Part shown: positions 34,500 through 45,129 of the stretch, piece by piece
Position numbering within the stretch: position 1 is the stretch's first letter
How the letters are laid out: each line of letters begins with the position of its first letter
Origin: Amborella trichopoda
Taxonomy: Eukaryota; Streptophyta; Magnoliopsida; Amborellales; Amborellaceae
NCBI RefSeq assembly: GCF_000471905.2
Contig: NW_006495813.1
Span: 359,084 to 423,083, forward strand
Direction: 5' to 3'
DNA length: 64,000 nucleotides
Position numbers and translations under genes: made by a program
The notes under the pieces: generated by a model
Database searches by the model: none
What the model saw: only the letters and a program-made list of their open reading frames with translations
Told to the model about the DNA's origin: nothing

Positions 34500-36260
34500 C
34501 GTATGTCAGAATTTAACATGAAATACAAGATAAACGACCAAGAGCGCGTAGTTGCAGTCTGTGCTGCAGAGGGGTGCAAATAGGAAGTCCACTGCTCTAG
34601 GAATCATCCCACTCAATTTTTTAAAATGAGAAAGATGCATACATGTATAGGTCCACTTGGAATGGCTCATCAACCATTAGCAAGTAGCCAGTGGATTACC
34701 AGAAAAATTAAAGCTCGTTTGACTAATAAGATGGAACTCGCTCCAAAAGATATTGTTAAAGTTATTCATTGAGAACATGGTGTCCCATTGACATACATGC
34801 AAGTGTGGCAGGAAAAGAAGTTGCTGACTGAAATGACACTTGGTTCACATAGGCAGTCGTTTATAGAGCTACCCTTATACCTTGAGAAGATACAACTCAC
34901 CAACCCAATATGTAGGGTATATGTTAACAGACGCTCAATATAGGTTTCAACATTTGTTTCTAGTATTTCGTCCACCCATGTATGGGTATTTGTATGGTTG
35001 TAGGCTTCTTGTAGTCTTGGATGACACATTCTTGAAGGGAATATATAAGGGTATATTGTTGGCAGCTATTAGTGCAGATGCCAATGGTGGTATGTTCCTT
35101 ATTGCAATATCCATTGTGAAGAGAGAGGACTCTGATAGATGGATTTGATTTCTTGACTGTCTAAGGCAGCAGTTCAATGAAAGACTAGAGATGCGTTTCA
35201 CAATTTTTTCAGACCGACAAAGATTAGAAGACTGCAATCCAACGAGTTTTCCCAAATTGTTATTAGGGGTTTTGCATGTGTCATATGGAAGAGAACTTTA
35301 AGCGGCAATGGAAGAATCCTGTACTGCTGGCATTGTTTGGAATGCCGCCCATGCATTGCGACCAGAAGAATTTCAGGTAGAGATGTCAAAAATTCAGGAA
35401 GCTGATGCTGCAATGTATCAGTGGAAGATGAAGAGTACACCTAAATATTCAGTGAATGCGTAGTTTTCTGTCCTAAGACATGATCAACTCGTGTCAAATT
35501 TTGCAGAGGTCTATAATAATTGGATTAAAGAAGATTGAGACAAGCTAATAATTGCATTATGTGAAAGCATTAGCGTGAAATTAATGAAGTTGTTTCAAGA
35601 GAGAAGAGAGGAGGCAGATAAGTGGACCCGCCAAAGGTACAAGAAGAAATGGACTTGCAGATTGATCAATCACGCTTTCTTCACCATATTGTACGAGCGT
35701 CGGGTAGGTGTTCTGAAGTTCATGCAGATAAAACGTATGCAGTGAATCTGAATGCTTGGCATTGCTCATGTTTAGTTTGGAACACTATTGGGTTGCCTTG
35801 CAGTCACGTTCTTGTTGTTATAAGCTACATCTGCCTTCCTATAACGGCGTTTTGTCCTCCATTCTTTTTTGTGTAAGCTTTTAAGAGGGCTTCTTCATGA
35901 TTTCACTTTTCATGGAGTCATCAATGGGGTGTTGCTTCCCCCAAAGATGGTTCAGTTACCCGACAGACCAAAGAAAGAGCGGAGACGTACTGAAGACAAA
36001 ATCACCAGGGGGTACTTCTGCGAGCACTGTGGCTATAAGGGCCACAACAGGCGGTCATGTAGAGAACCGAGTGATGAACCTATTCGTGAGATACATGGAA
36101 AAGCAATTGATGAATCATTGCCTGAGTGCGAAGAAGAGAGCAAACACATTCGTCATCTGAGCATGAGAGCATTGAGCAAGAGAGTGAAGATGATACATGC
36201 AACGACGAAGTCAGTGAGTCCGGAGAGAATGTATGTGGTAGTTCAGATGAATGAAATCTA
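34500..36260 (+). pseudogene. MULE (MURA-like) transposase, catalytic and C-terminal part
   Basis: Mutator transposases cut DNA with a DDE catalytic core. Domains in order: a MuDR/FAR1-like DNA-binding region near 34510-34700 (EFNMKYKINDQERVVAVCA, RKMHTCIGPLGMAHQ); the catalytic core, with the first aspartate in LLVVLDDTFLKGIYKG near 35005 and a second in SDRQ near 35215; a SWIM zinc finger near 35755 (WHCSCLVWNTIGLPCSH, CxC...CxH); and a CCHC knuckle near 36025 (FCEHCGYKGHNRRSC). Stops at about 34772 and 35148 and frame changes after 35230 break it. The zinc ligands remain intact. Confidence 0.85.
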
Positions 36261-36507
36261 TGTTTGGGGAGGCTGTCAGTGTTTTTGTTTTTGGATTTTT
36301 GAGAAACAGTGTTATTTTGTATATCAATCACTGTTATACTTTTTCTATTGTTCAAATAGTGTTATTTTGATATTGGAATTGTGTTCAAATCTGGCTTGTT
36401 TGAAATGTTATGATTATAATTTGTTGTCTACGAGCCACTATATCATCGAAATTTGATGAGCTGACTAACCAAAATGACATGACATTTTTTTTTTTACAAG
36501 TGCAAGA

Positions 36508-37199
36508 GCGGTTCGAGATAACCGCCCTGGCGTCTGTCTTTTTTGTGGGTTTCAGGGCCTCGGACAACTCTCTGGAACAAAAATAAAATAAAATAATAGA
36601 CAGCAGTCCGAAGTTCCCATCCTCGAAACGCCATTACATTTTCATTTTTGGTCCGAGGATGAGAACCTCGGACCACCCTGCAACATTTTTTGTTGGAATC
36701 CAGAGAGCGGTCCGAGGCTCTCATCCTCGAACCGCCATTATATTTTCACTTTCAGTCCGAGGATGGGAACCTCAGACCGCTCTCTGGAGCCCAAAAAAAA
36801 ATATTGCTGCAGGGTAGTCCGAGGTTCCCATCCTTGGACCGAAAGTGAAAATGCAATGGCGGTCCAAGGATGGAAACTTCGAACCGCTCTCTTGAACCCA
36901 AAAACAAATGTTGCATAGCGGTTTGAGGTTCCATCCTCGGATTGAAAGGGAAAATTCAATGGTGGTCCGAGGATGGAAACCTCGGACCGCTCTCTAGAAC
37001 CCAAAAGAAAAATGCTGCAGGGCGTCCGAGGTTCCCAACCTCGGACCGAAATTGAAATGCAATGGCGGTCCTAGGATGGGAACCTTGGACTGCTCTCTGG
37101 AACACAAAAAAGAATACTGTAGTACGGTCCGAAGTTCCCATCCTCGGATTGCCATTGCATTTCCATCTTCGATATGAGGATGGAAATCTTGGACCACCA
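36508..37199. repeat. Array of CCGAGG hairpin units between the two MULE genes
   Basis: About six units of roughly 110-120 bp. Each has a core like ggtccgaggttcccatcctc facing an inverted partner, a spacer such as gaaagtgaaaatgcaatgg and a linker like ctctctggaacccaaaaaaa. Some units are flipped relative to others. Each unit can fold into hairpins on either strand. The apparent minus-strand proteins here (repeats of ERSEVSILG) are by-products. The array lies just past the end of the transposase and before the end of the PMD gene. Confidence 0.85.
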
Positions 37200-37548
37200 T
37201 TTATTTCAAAAATAAGAAAAGAAGAGAGACTAATCAAAGTATGAGAACTTCCACACCAGGGAAGAAACCAACAACTTCAAAATTTACGTATGGTGATGAT
37301 ATTTACCCATTTCTTTTTTCGAGTGTTGTAACCAAAATTAAAGAACCAAAATCTCAACACGCAATTAAAAAGTGCATCATTACCGCTTTGTACCCCAAAA
37401 AAGGATATGTATTAAAGCCAAAAAATATATATATTGCCAATAATTACAATTTTTAAGTCTCAAAAAGCAAAATTACATTGAGAATCCATTAAAAAAAAAT
37501 CATCAAGCCTTGCGTCTTGGATTATATAGCTTCTTCCTCGATTGCACT

Positions 37549-39556
37549 CTAGGGCCCACTTCTTGTGCGGGACCCTACAACCTGAGACCCTTCTACTTGA
37601 GACCCTAGGATCCTTGTTCGCTGAAATTGGAACCGCGGTTGCATTGCCTCTGGTGTGATAACCAATTCTTGCTCTTGAGTCACAACTGGAACCTCCTCCT
37701 CTTCCTGCATCCCTGGCCTCTTCCTCCCCTCCTTAGCCATCATCAAGTCCCTCCTAACAGTGGACACATACTGACATATCGTTTCAGTGTTAGGGGCAGC
37801 TAGTGCAGAGCCCCACATCTCTATCGCCATGCAATATACATTCCTCTGTAGCAATAAAAGAAATAATAAATGAAATATAAAATAAATACAATAAAATAAA
37901 TAAATGAAATAATAATAAATAGAATATAAAATAAAGTTAAAGGCATACGAGAATATCACCATAGCCCCAAGGGGCATATTTATCAGTGCGCTCGAGGTCA
38001 GTGTTATGAATCCTAGGTCTAAAAACCCAAGCATACCACTGTCTATATTCCAATGAGGGCAAACCACCATTCAGGTTCGCATCGCTTGCTTGAAAATTAT
38101 CAATGGCATTTCTCCATCCAGTGATCTGGTCCTGCAGCTCTACCTCCGAATTTTCTACAAACCTACCATGCCTCTCTCCCCTCTGCCATCTACCAGGATT
38201 CTTTGGAATGGGTTGCGTCAATCCAAATTGACGCAATACTCGATCCGGCAAGTATCTCTATGCTGTATTGTCAAAAATAATATAAGTATTGTACATCGCA
38301 ATACCATATACATATTCTTTATAAACTTCCATGTCTTGGACCTCACGGCCGTGGTCTTTCTCTTTCACATATGAGTCCCAATGTACTTACGGAGATAATT
38401 GCAAAAATATTCATATAGCGCTTTCAAAATGATTCAACTATCATTACAATATCATTCAACTATAATTATAAAGCACTTCATAACGATTCATATAACACTC
38501 TCAAAATGATTCACCTATCACCACAATATGATTTAACTATAATTACAAAACAATTCATAACGATGCATATAACACTCTCAAAATGATTCAACTATCACCA
38601 CAATATAATTAAAATGTATATAAGTTTATACTCGACTAGAATTACCCTCTCAGGCATGAGCATATCGAGTTCTTGGCGTATGATTCGTTGTGAATTGGGT
38701 TCTCACTGTGAATTGGAGACTTCCATCCCCAGTGCGGATAACTCTTTTTTTTTAGATAAAGCCGGAGAGTTTTTATATGTTCTAATGGCCATGACTGCGC
38801 AACATACATAACGAAATTCATTAAACATAAAAAGTGATTTTTGTGGTGGTTAAAAAGAGGAGCTCATATATTATAAAACTAAGATTTTAACCTGAAATAA
38901 GGTGGAAAAGCCATTTAGGTGATGGTGTGGGACTTCATCAGCTTTTAATGTTGCAGACTTCTAAAGCTACTGAAATAGGTATGCTAGAGCCGCGGCCCTC
39001 AGGCATATAATCCCATGCGTTCGAAGTTTTCAAACAAAGTCTAGTATCTCGTTGGCACTTCATTGCCTTTCGCACTGGAGAAGATGGTGTGACCGACTTA
39101 GAAGAGCAAATAAGCCGTCGTGTGTTGGTCTATTACAACCTGTGTTTCATTCTTAGGTATCTCAACGATTCTACTCCTCAACTAATTGAACTTAGATATG
39201 CAATTGACGATCCTCTGGGAAATTCCCCAGCCACTCGTCTATGTATGTCGTATATGGCCAGCAATCCCTGGTTAGCACGGGATCACCAGTGACATTCAGC
39301 CTGTGTATCCGCCATACATCATACAATGTGGACATCATTTCTCCGATGCATATCGGCAGATGTGCGGCGTTCCTCTCGAGATGTCACTTTTTCGTCATAG
39401 TAATCATCAATGGATGATCAATATATCTAGGTTCGAGCTCTGCTAGTTGAACCAATGGCAACAACCCCACCCTCTCAACAATTGCATGTTACTCCTCTAT
39501 AATGGGCCATGACCTGGCAACAGAATAGGACTCGTCGATGTAAATCCTTGGTCTCG
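37549..39556 (-). pseudogene. Plant mobile domain (PMD, MAIN-like) gene, broken
   Basis: PMD proteins include Arabidopsis MAIN and MAIL1, nuclear proteins needed for transposon silencing, and the domain is common in plant transposons. Upstream exon pieces (39556 to about 38880, after an acceptor tttttag) read PICIGEMMSTLYDVWRIHRL then VTGDPV, HTIFSSAKGNEVPTRY and FENFERMGLYA. The downstream piece from 38251 reads MPDRVLRQFGLTQPIPKNPG, the hallmark PMD C-terminal motif, then YRQWYAWVFRPRI. The C-terminal tail ends near 37549. Stops in the upstream part and a missing clear start make it a pseudogene. It runs against the transposase, taking the place mudrB has in MuDR. Confidence 0.8.
38412..38611 (+). 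repeat. 77-bp tandem repeat, 2.6 copies
   Basis: Units start catata at 38412, 38489 and 38566, each with ctcaaaatgattcaactatc and actataattacaaa. They fall in a probable intron of the PMD gene. Confidence 0.9.
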
Positions 39557-40119
39557 CCTAAAAACAACAATGACACTTTAATGTGTAGATTGTTAACAAC
39601 ATTCATATGATGTGCATTTTATTACTATACATCATCCTATAAAAAACTGACATAAATGATGGCATTTGTCTCTACCTTTCCTCGAGACACCAATTCAGAG
39701 ATGTGATTCTCTTTCAGGTACAATAGTACATCGTCCTATAATCCTCCAGCATTATTCCCTTGATTTTCCACCTTATCTATAGCACTATATTCCAATTTAA
39801 GAAAATAGACTTACTACATGCATCATAATATAGTGAATGCACTAAAATCATTTATATTGGTTTACTTGACTAGTACTAAAGAACTTAATTGAGGAAACAA
39901 CTATCATTGAAGGCAACTGTTGGAATTGTATATTTTTGAAAATATAATGGTTGAGATTGAATATTGTTCTCATATTGTGCAATGCTTAGTGAACATTCAT
40001 CATTTCTACATAATAACAAGGGTTTAAAAAGAGTCATGAAATTAAAGTGAAATATCCTAAGATAAACAATACATAAACTGTCCATCAATTAGAAAAGAAT
40101 ATAACATGTTATATTTCAA

Positions 40120-40633
40120 GGGAAAGCTCTCTATGTTCCCTCTACAATATAGAAGTTCTATCCTCCCCCTACCATCCAGCCGTCTATTTTTGATCAAGAG
40201 AGCCACTCACCGTTCGATCTTAGATCTGACATCTTAAAGTACTTTATTTTTATTTTTTTAATACAAATTTTCTGAATATGAAATTTGGTACATGCCATCT
40301 TCTCATTGGGGCGCACCTATAAAAAATATTAACAATAAATTTTCAATAAAAAAAGAACAAAAATACATTTTGAATCTTTCAGGGGTATTTTGTTTATTTT
40401 ATTTTATTGAATATATATATATTTTTTTATATTTTTCTCTAGTGCGAGTTTAATAGAGGATTGGACGTCCAAAATTTGATGTCAAAATAGTTAATAGAAA
40501 AAAATAAAAATAAAATAGTCTAGAGACGTGACATTGTGATTGGGGCAATCTTAGCCCTCTATTAAAAAATGAACAGCTGGATAAAGGGGAGGATAGAACT
40601 TCTATGTTGTAGGGGAACATAGAAAGCTTTCCC
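40120..40633. mobile_element. MULE-type MITE with long TIRs and perfect 9-bp TSD
   Basis: Both ends read GGGAAAGCT(C/T)TCTATGTTCCC in inverted orientation, and the match continues through tagaagttctatcctcccc for about 80 bp. atatttcaa flanks both sides exactly (40111-40119 and 40634-40642). It has no coding sequence and is nested inside the large MULE. Confidence 0.9.
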
Positions 40634-40683
40634 ATATTTCAATGGAAAATAAAACCAAAGAAATTATTCTCAACTTTTACATT

Positions 40684-40822
40684 CAGCTTTTCTTCATCTT
40701 CCCATAATCAAATCAAAACACTATTCTCAAATAAAAAACCATCCATTCAATTTTTCTTCATCTTGCCATAATCAAATCAAAACACTATTTTCAAATCATG
40801 AACCATCCATTCAATTTTTCTT
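40684..40822 (+). repeat. 64-bp tandem repeat
   Basis: Units starting at 40684, 40748 and (partial) 40812 contain ttcttcatcttcccataatc and aaatcaaaacactatt. A looser copy occurs at about 41160-41225. Confidence 0.85.
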
Positions 40823-41940
40823 CGATTAGTTTTCTTTGATTAGTTTTCTTTGATTAATAAGATTTAAGGAACACTGTAAAAATAAAATAAAATTCAAAGG
40901 TACAAAAACTGTTGTCTGCATTGTGCATATGTGCATTATGAATGTACAACTTCTTGTGTAGTAGCAAAGGCTGAATCCTGGAATAATGGGATTTACCAAA
41001 GAAAAAAGCACGGCCTAATTGGGAATGCAAATATTGCTACTTGAAATTTATGTTTGAATGCACAGAGTGATCAACCTTATTTACATCTTGCAAGTAATTT
41101 TTATTTTGTATTGTTTTTTTAATTACCTTCCCGGGGCCAAGTCACTTCAATAATTCTAGTCATAAACCATTCATTCAAATTTTCTTCACGTTTTCATAAT
41201 AAAATCAAAACACTAATCTCAATAAATCAAATATAATTCATGCATTTTAAATAAATTTAAAGTCCCGGCCCCAAAATTATTCAAAAACCAGAAAATCCAC
41301 TGTAATGCATTTAAAGAAGATAAAATCCCAATAAAACCCAAGAAAAATTGGCATTTTCATTCAAATTAAACCCTAACTCATGATTTCATGATAATTTTGG
41401 TAAATTTCTAAGACCAATTAAAAATTGAGCATGATACATTACAGAATAACTAAATTAAAAAATAAATTACATGTATGAAGGAAAATATAACACCAAAACC
41501 ATTGATTTTACACTAGATTCAATAATAATAAAAAAAAAACCCTCATATGTCAAAAACGAAAACTTCATGATTTTGTTGATTTCTCCTACCAATTTTTTTT
41601 CTTATTTTTGATTGTATTGTGAAGTGATATTCTCCTTCTAGCAACCCTAATCATCTCCTTTGAATGGCAACTTACAATGTAATAATCATACTTCCCCTAT
41701 ATAAAACCCTAACCAAACAACTAATAATCCGAAAAATAGGGTATAAAAGAAAAAAAAGACTCACCAGATTTTTGAATTCACGCCGATATTACAGAAATGT
41801 GCCAAGATCTTAGCATTAAATCTTGGGCAGGTCGACGGTAGAGAGAGAAAGTGAGAGAGAAAAAGAGAGGGAGGTTGAGAGAGCGATCAAAAATTGGGTT
41901 TTTCGTGTTTTAAGGGAATTAGAAAGCGCTCCCGGGATAT
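40823..41940. other. Right interior of the MULE without recognised exons
   Basis: AT-rich sequence between the tandem repeat and the right TIR. It should contain the promoter and first exon of the PMD gene if one ever existed, but I see no TATA box or N-terminus with confidence. A GA-rich tract (41838-41885) is the inverse of the CT-rich tract at the left end. Confidence 0.4.
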
Positions 41941-42143
41941 AATCTTTGGACAGTATGGGAAGTGCCCCAATCCCATTAGACAGTGCCCTACGAATGAAAA
42001 TTAAAAAAAAACTTTAAAGGTGGTTCAGGGACCGAGGGATAATTTTGTAAAAAAAAATCAGTCAAACCGACCTTAGTTGTAATATTCACTTATAAACGGA
42101 GCAGATTGTATTTTATATACTTATATATGTACGTAATTAATTC
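41941..42143 (-). repeat. MULE terminal inverted repeat, right
   Basis: Inverted partner of 29517-29732. Shared blocks on the minus strand include tataaaatacaat, aatattacaactaaggtcgg, aattttcattcgtaggg and gattggggcac. Confidence 0.85.
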
Positions 42144-42152
42144 AAAATAATA
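42144..42152 (+). repeat. MULE target-site duplication, right copy
   Basis: aaaataata, matching aaaatgata on the left at 8 of 9 positions. Confidence 0.75.
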
Positions 42153-42157
42153 ACGGA

Positions 42158-42202
42158 ACATACAACAAACGTTCTTATATAAAGTCTGCACGTAATTAAC
42201 TC
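42158..42202 (-). repeat. Extra MULE terminus outside the right end
   Basis: The inverted sequence gagttaattacgtgcagact then ttatataag resembles the left terminus even more closely than the true right end does. It is only about 45 bp long. It may be a remnant of a second related element or of an aberrant transposition event. Confidence 0.55.
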
Positions 42203-42720
42203 AAAAGAAACATACCCTCACCCTCCGGGAATTATTCAGAAAGGCTGTGAGGAAAGCCATCGGAAAATCCTTTACGATTAACAACAACACGTGCTTTTAC
42301 TTGCATTCAACAAATTGGTGTCATTGTCCATTTACGATTGAAAGGGAAGGCTTTTGAACACCAAGCAACATATGCTTGGTGTTAAAGAATAATCCACCCC
42401 GTTTGAATCATTTTAAACATATTATCTCAAGAAATAAAGGGATGGATACAAGTAAAACATCCAGAATTTTGTAACTTGGTGAAGTTAATTACGAGTATAT
42501 GACTAAAACTATCGGTCTTCTTGGAACGTGTAAATATGAGGTGGGGCTGTTCGATACGTTACATCTTGTATCATAGGCTCCTGCTTTCCATTATTTGTAA
42601 ACATTTACTTTTGGTTCTGATTATACTTTTTGTTTTAATCTTTTTTGATATTTTTTCTTTTCATTTTTTGTGGTCCTAAAACCTCAGCTGGTCTATGGAT
42701 AAAATGTTGAATCACAAGGT
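42203..42720. other. No recognised gene
   Basis: Mixed sequence between the MULE and the hAT MITE. No coding signal or repeat partner in the window. Confidence 0.4.
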
Positions 42721-42728
42721 TGTGATGG

Positions 42729-43018
42729 TAGGGCTGCTAAAGGATCCTATCTGGGTCAAGCCGGGCCTGGTTTCAGCCCATTTTCAGCCCCACAGGTTAG
42801 ACTTGTGGGGGTTTGTTAGGCCTGAGATATATATTTTTTCAGATTTATGGAGGACTCAGAATGGTTTCCATTTTTTTCAACTTGGGCCGGGCTAAGGCTT
42901 CATCATAATGTGTCCGGTCCAGGCCAGCACCTGGTCCAGAACTAAATTTTCAGACCTGCGCCAAGCATGGGCCTGCACTATTTACGGCCATGGAAAGCTA
43001 GGCCTGTTAACGGCCCTA
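42729..43018. mobile_element. Non-autonomous hAT element (GGCCTGG-rich)
   Basis: The left end TAGGGCTGCTAAAGGATCC and the inverted right end TAGGGCCGTTAACAGGCCT share a short TIR. Flanks tgtgatgg and gtgattgg agree apart from a one-base indel, consistent with an 8-bp TSD. The interior is rich in ggcctg motifs. About 290 bp, no coding. Confidence 0.6.
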
Positions 43019-43223
43019 GTGATTGGAGCCTATACGGGCATTTTCCATTATTCTTGTTAAAATAAGATGCCCGTTATAACGTAAATTTGAAAATCCTTGG
43101 AAAGAGAAGAAAACAAGAGGGAACGCCTCAAGTAAAGGAATTGAGCAGATATACTATCCTCCCGAGGGAGCATATACCTTAGTTCTACTCTTTCAGTCAA
43201 AAGAACTTTTTAGGAGGATATTA

Positions 43224-43590
43224 TGTTGGTACGTGCGTAGCCATCGAATTTTTAAACTTGCAACATTTCTCTCTCTTATAATTTAATGCTTATCACTAAA
43301 ATAAGGAGGCTTTTTAGAAGGAGAAAGTTTCGTTATTTAACGGCTAGAACCTAACCACCCACTTCCCAAGATTACAAGGCCACGTTTTCTCAAAGATTTC
43401 AGGAGGAAGCCAACGTTAGAGAATGACCTCCTCTATCACTCTTTAAAGGTTTCATGGCTATGGAGAGGCACACAGAAATTTACAAAGTTCTTACAATTTT
43501 GGTAAAAGCCTGATCTCTACGATCGACAGTCTCACGATGCTGCCCTCAATCATGGGAGTGGATCTATCTCTTCCCTCAAGTTTTTCAACA
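43224..43590 (+). repeat. Copia 5' LTR
   Basis: 367 bp, TG...CA ends. It matches the 3' LTR with scattered substitutions and small indels. The expected 5-bp TSD is not directly adjacent: ttttt occurs 12 bp upstream (43207-43211) and directly after the 3' LTR, with aggaggatatta between it and this LTR. Confidence 0.9.
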
Positions 43591-43682
43591 TTGGTATCAG
43601 AGCGGGTTGTGGAAGCGTGAGTGGTTCCATCTCTTCCCTCAAGTTTTTCAACATTGGTATCAGAGCGGGTTGTGGAAGGGTG
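43557..43682 (+). repeat. 63-bp tandem duplication of LTR end and primer-binding site
   Basis: cttccctcaagtttttcaac, then attggtatcagagcgggttg and tggaag, occurs twice with a 63-bp period (primer sites at 43591 and 43654). The element therefore has two primer-binding sites and two LTR-end sequences. Confidence 0.9.
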
Positions 43683-44374
43683 GTGGACTCGTAACCTACA
43701 GTTCCCAGGTTCCATTATTCATTTATTTATTTTTTATTTTATTCTTGTTCTCTTTATATTATTTTCATGTTTAATTCGTGTTCGTCGATTATTATATTTT
43801 TTTTTAATCTAACTTTGCAACCTAAATTACGCAAAGACAGAGAGAATAAATCATTGAATTGTTCTTTATCTCTGCTTTTACTTCTTGCTCATCATCAAGA
43901 CTAAATATATATATTTCTTTTATACTGATCGTGATATTTTTTCTTAATTCTATTCATCCACTGTATTTTTTTTTTAATACAGTATACACAGATGATAGTT
44001 GATATTTGCTATCCTTCTTAGTTGATTTGTGGATAATCGGTAATCTGTGGATTTTTTTTTTTTTAATTACAATATACCCTAATCTTCATTCATCCAGTTT
44101 ATCTTTGGATAATAGTTGATAGTAGCTATCCTTCTTAGGGTTTTTTATATACATAAATAATAATAATCTTTAACCCTAATCTTTATCTGCATATTTTTTT
44201 TCTCTCTCTCTCTGCTGTTAAACTAAAGATTGGGGTAGCCGTGTTTTACCCACAAGCAAGTTCACTATATTTTTTCCAAGACCTCTATTTCATCTTTTGA
44301 TTTTTTTTTTTTTCTTTTCCATTTAATATCACAGTGAAATTCACTGCATTTAATTGAATATCAGGACTTTTACT

Positions 44375-44467
44375 TTTGCCTAAAAGAGTACGCACAAGTT
44401 CTTTTTTTGTTCTCTGGAAACCTCATGTTCTTAGCCAGCAACGCCTTAACCACTCGGCCAAAGCAAA
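44375..44467 (-). tRNA. tRNA-Ser(GCU)-like relic
   Basis: The minus strand reads GGCCGAGTGGTTAAGGCGTT, then a GCTAAGAAC anticodon arm with anticodon GCT, then the long serine-type variable region ATGAGGTTTCC. The 5' end TTTGCTT can pair with the 3' end AGGCAAA as an acceptor stem (with G-U). The T arm is damaged: a run of A replaces part of it and the usual TTCGAAT loop is absent. It is probably a tRNA pseudogene or tRNA-derived piece carried in the Copia leader. It is unlikely to be functional. Confidence 0.55.
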
Positions 44468-45129
44468 TTGGTGTAATAATAATAATAATAAAAGGTTGCT
44501 AAAATTAGTCATAATAATAATAATAATAATAATAAAAAGTTGTTAAAATTTTAGAGAGAGCAAGATAGAACTACTGCTGGAATTTTAGAGAGAGACCGAC
44601 ATGTATAACTACTGCCAATAATTAATTATTTTACTTGGTCTATAATTTAGAGATTCTTTCACATATTATTTTTGCATAGTAATTCATTACCATGCATAAT
44701 TATCCTATGTTTTGACCTCTTTTACATAATAATTATCATTCCATTCCATAGTTATCTTATGCTTGGGTCTTTTTAAGTTAGAAAATTTCATGATCTTGAT
44801 TTTGTGAATTCATTATTTTTATGACTATGCAATGCCATATTTTTGTTGAAAATATCAAATATCATTATAGACTCTCTCTCTTGTGCTAAAATATATTCAT
44901 ATATTTATGAAACTGATTCTTATGCAAGATTTGACATAAAGTAGTTGTTGCCTTACTTTATTAATTTTTTGTTGCATCATAGCAGTGCGAACATAAACCG
45001 TTCGGGAAATTTTTTTTTTGAGGTCTCAGCTCATTGAGAGTCAGCAAACCTATTGATTTAACTAGCAGACAACCCTTTCTTAAACACAATTAAATTTTTT
45101 GAACTTTTAGGTATTATCTAAAATTTAAA

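Larger units (their letters stand above)
29517..42143. mobile_element. Large Mutator-like element (MULE) with transposase and PMD gene
   Basis: The left end gagttaattacgtacgga and the inverted right end gaattaattacgtacatat begin TIRs of about 200 bp, which share tataaaatacaat, aatattacaactaaggtcgg, tttgac and gattggggcac. A 9-bp TSD flanks them (8/9). Inside are a MURA-like transposase on + and a plant mobile domain gene on -, converging on a CCGAGG repeat array. Later insertions include a family A MITE, an apparent solo LTR and a small MULE-type MITE. The arrangement copies MuDR of maize. Both genes are broken, so this is an immobile fossil unless helped in trans. Confidence 0.85.

Noticed and set aside
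36738-37237. Repetitive minus-strand proteins with ERSEVSILG-like units
   Set aside because: They are translations of the CCGAGG hairpin array. All frames are partly open because the unit lacks stop codons.
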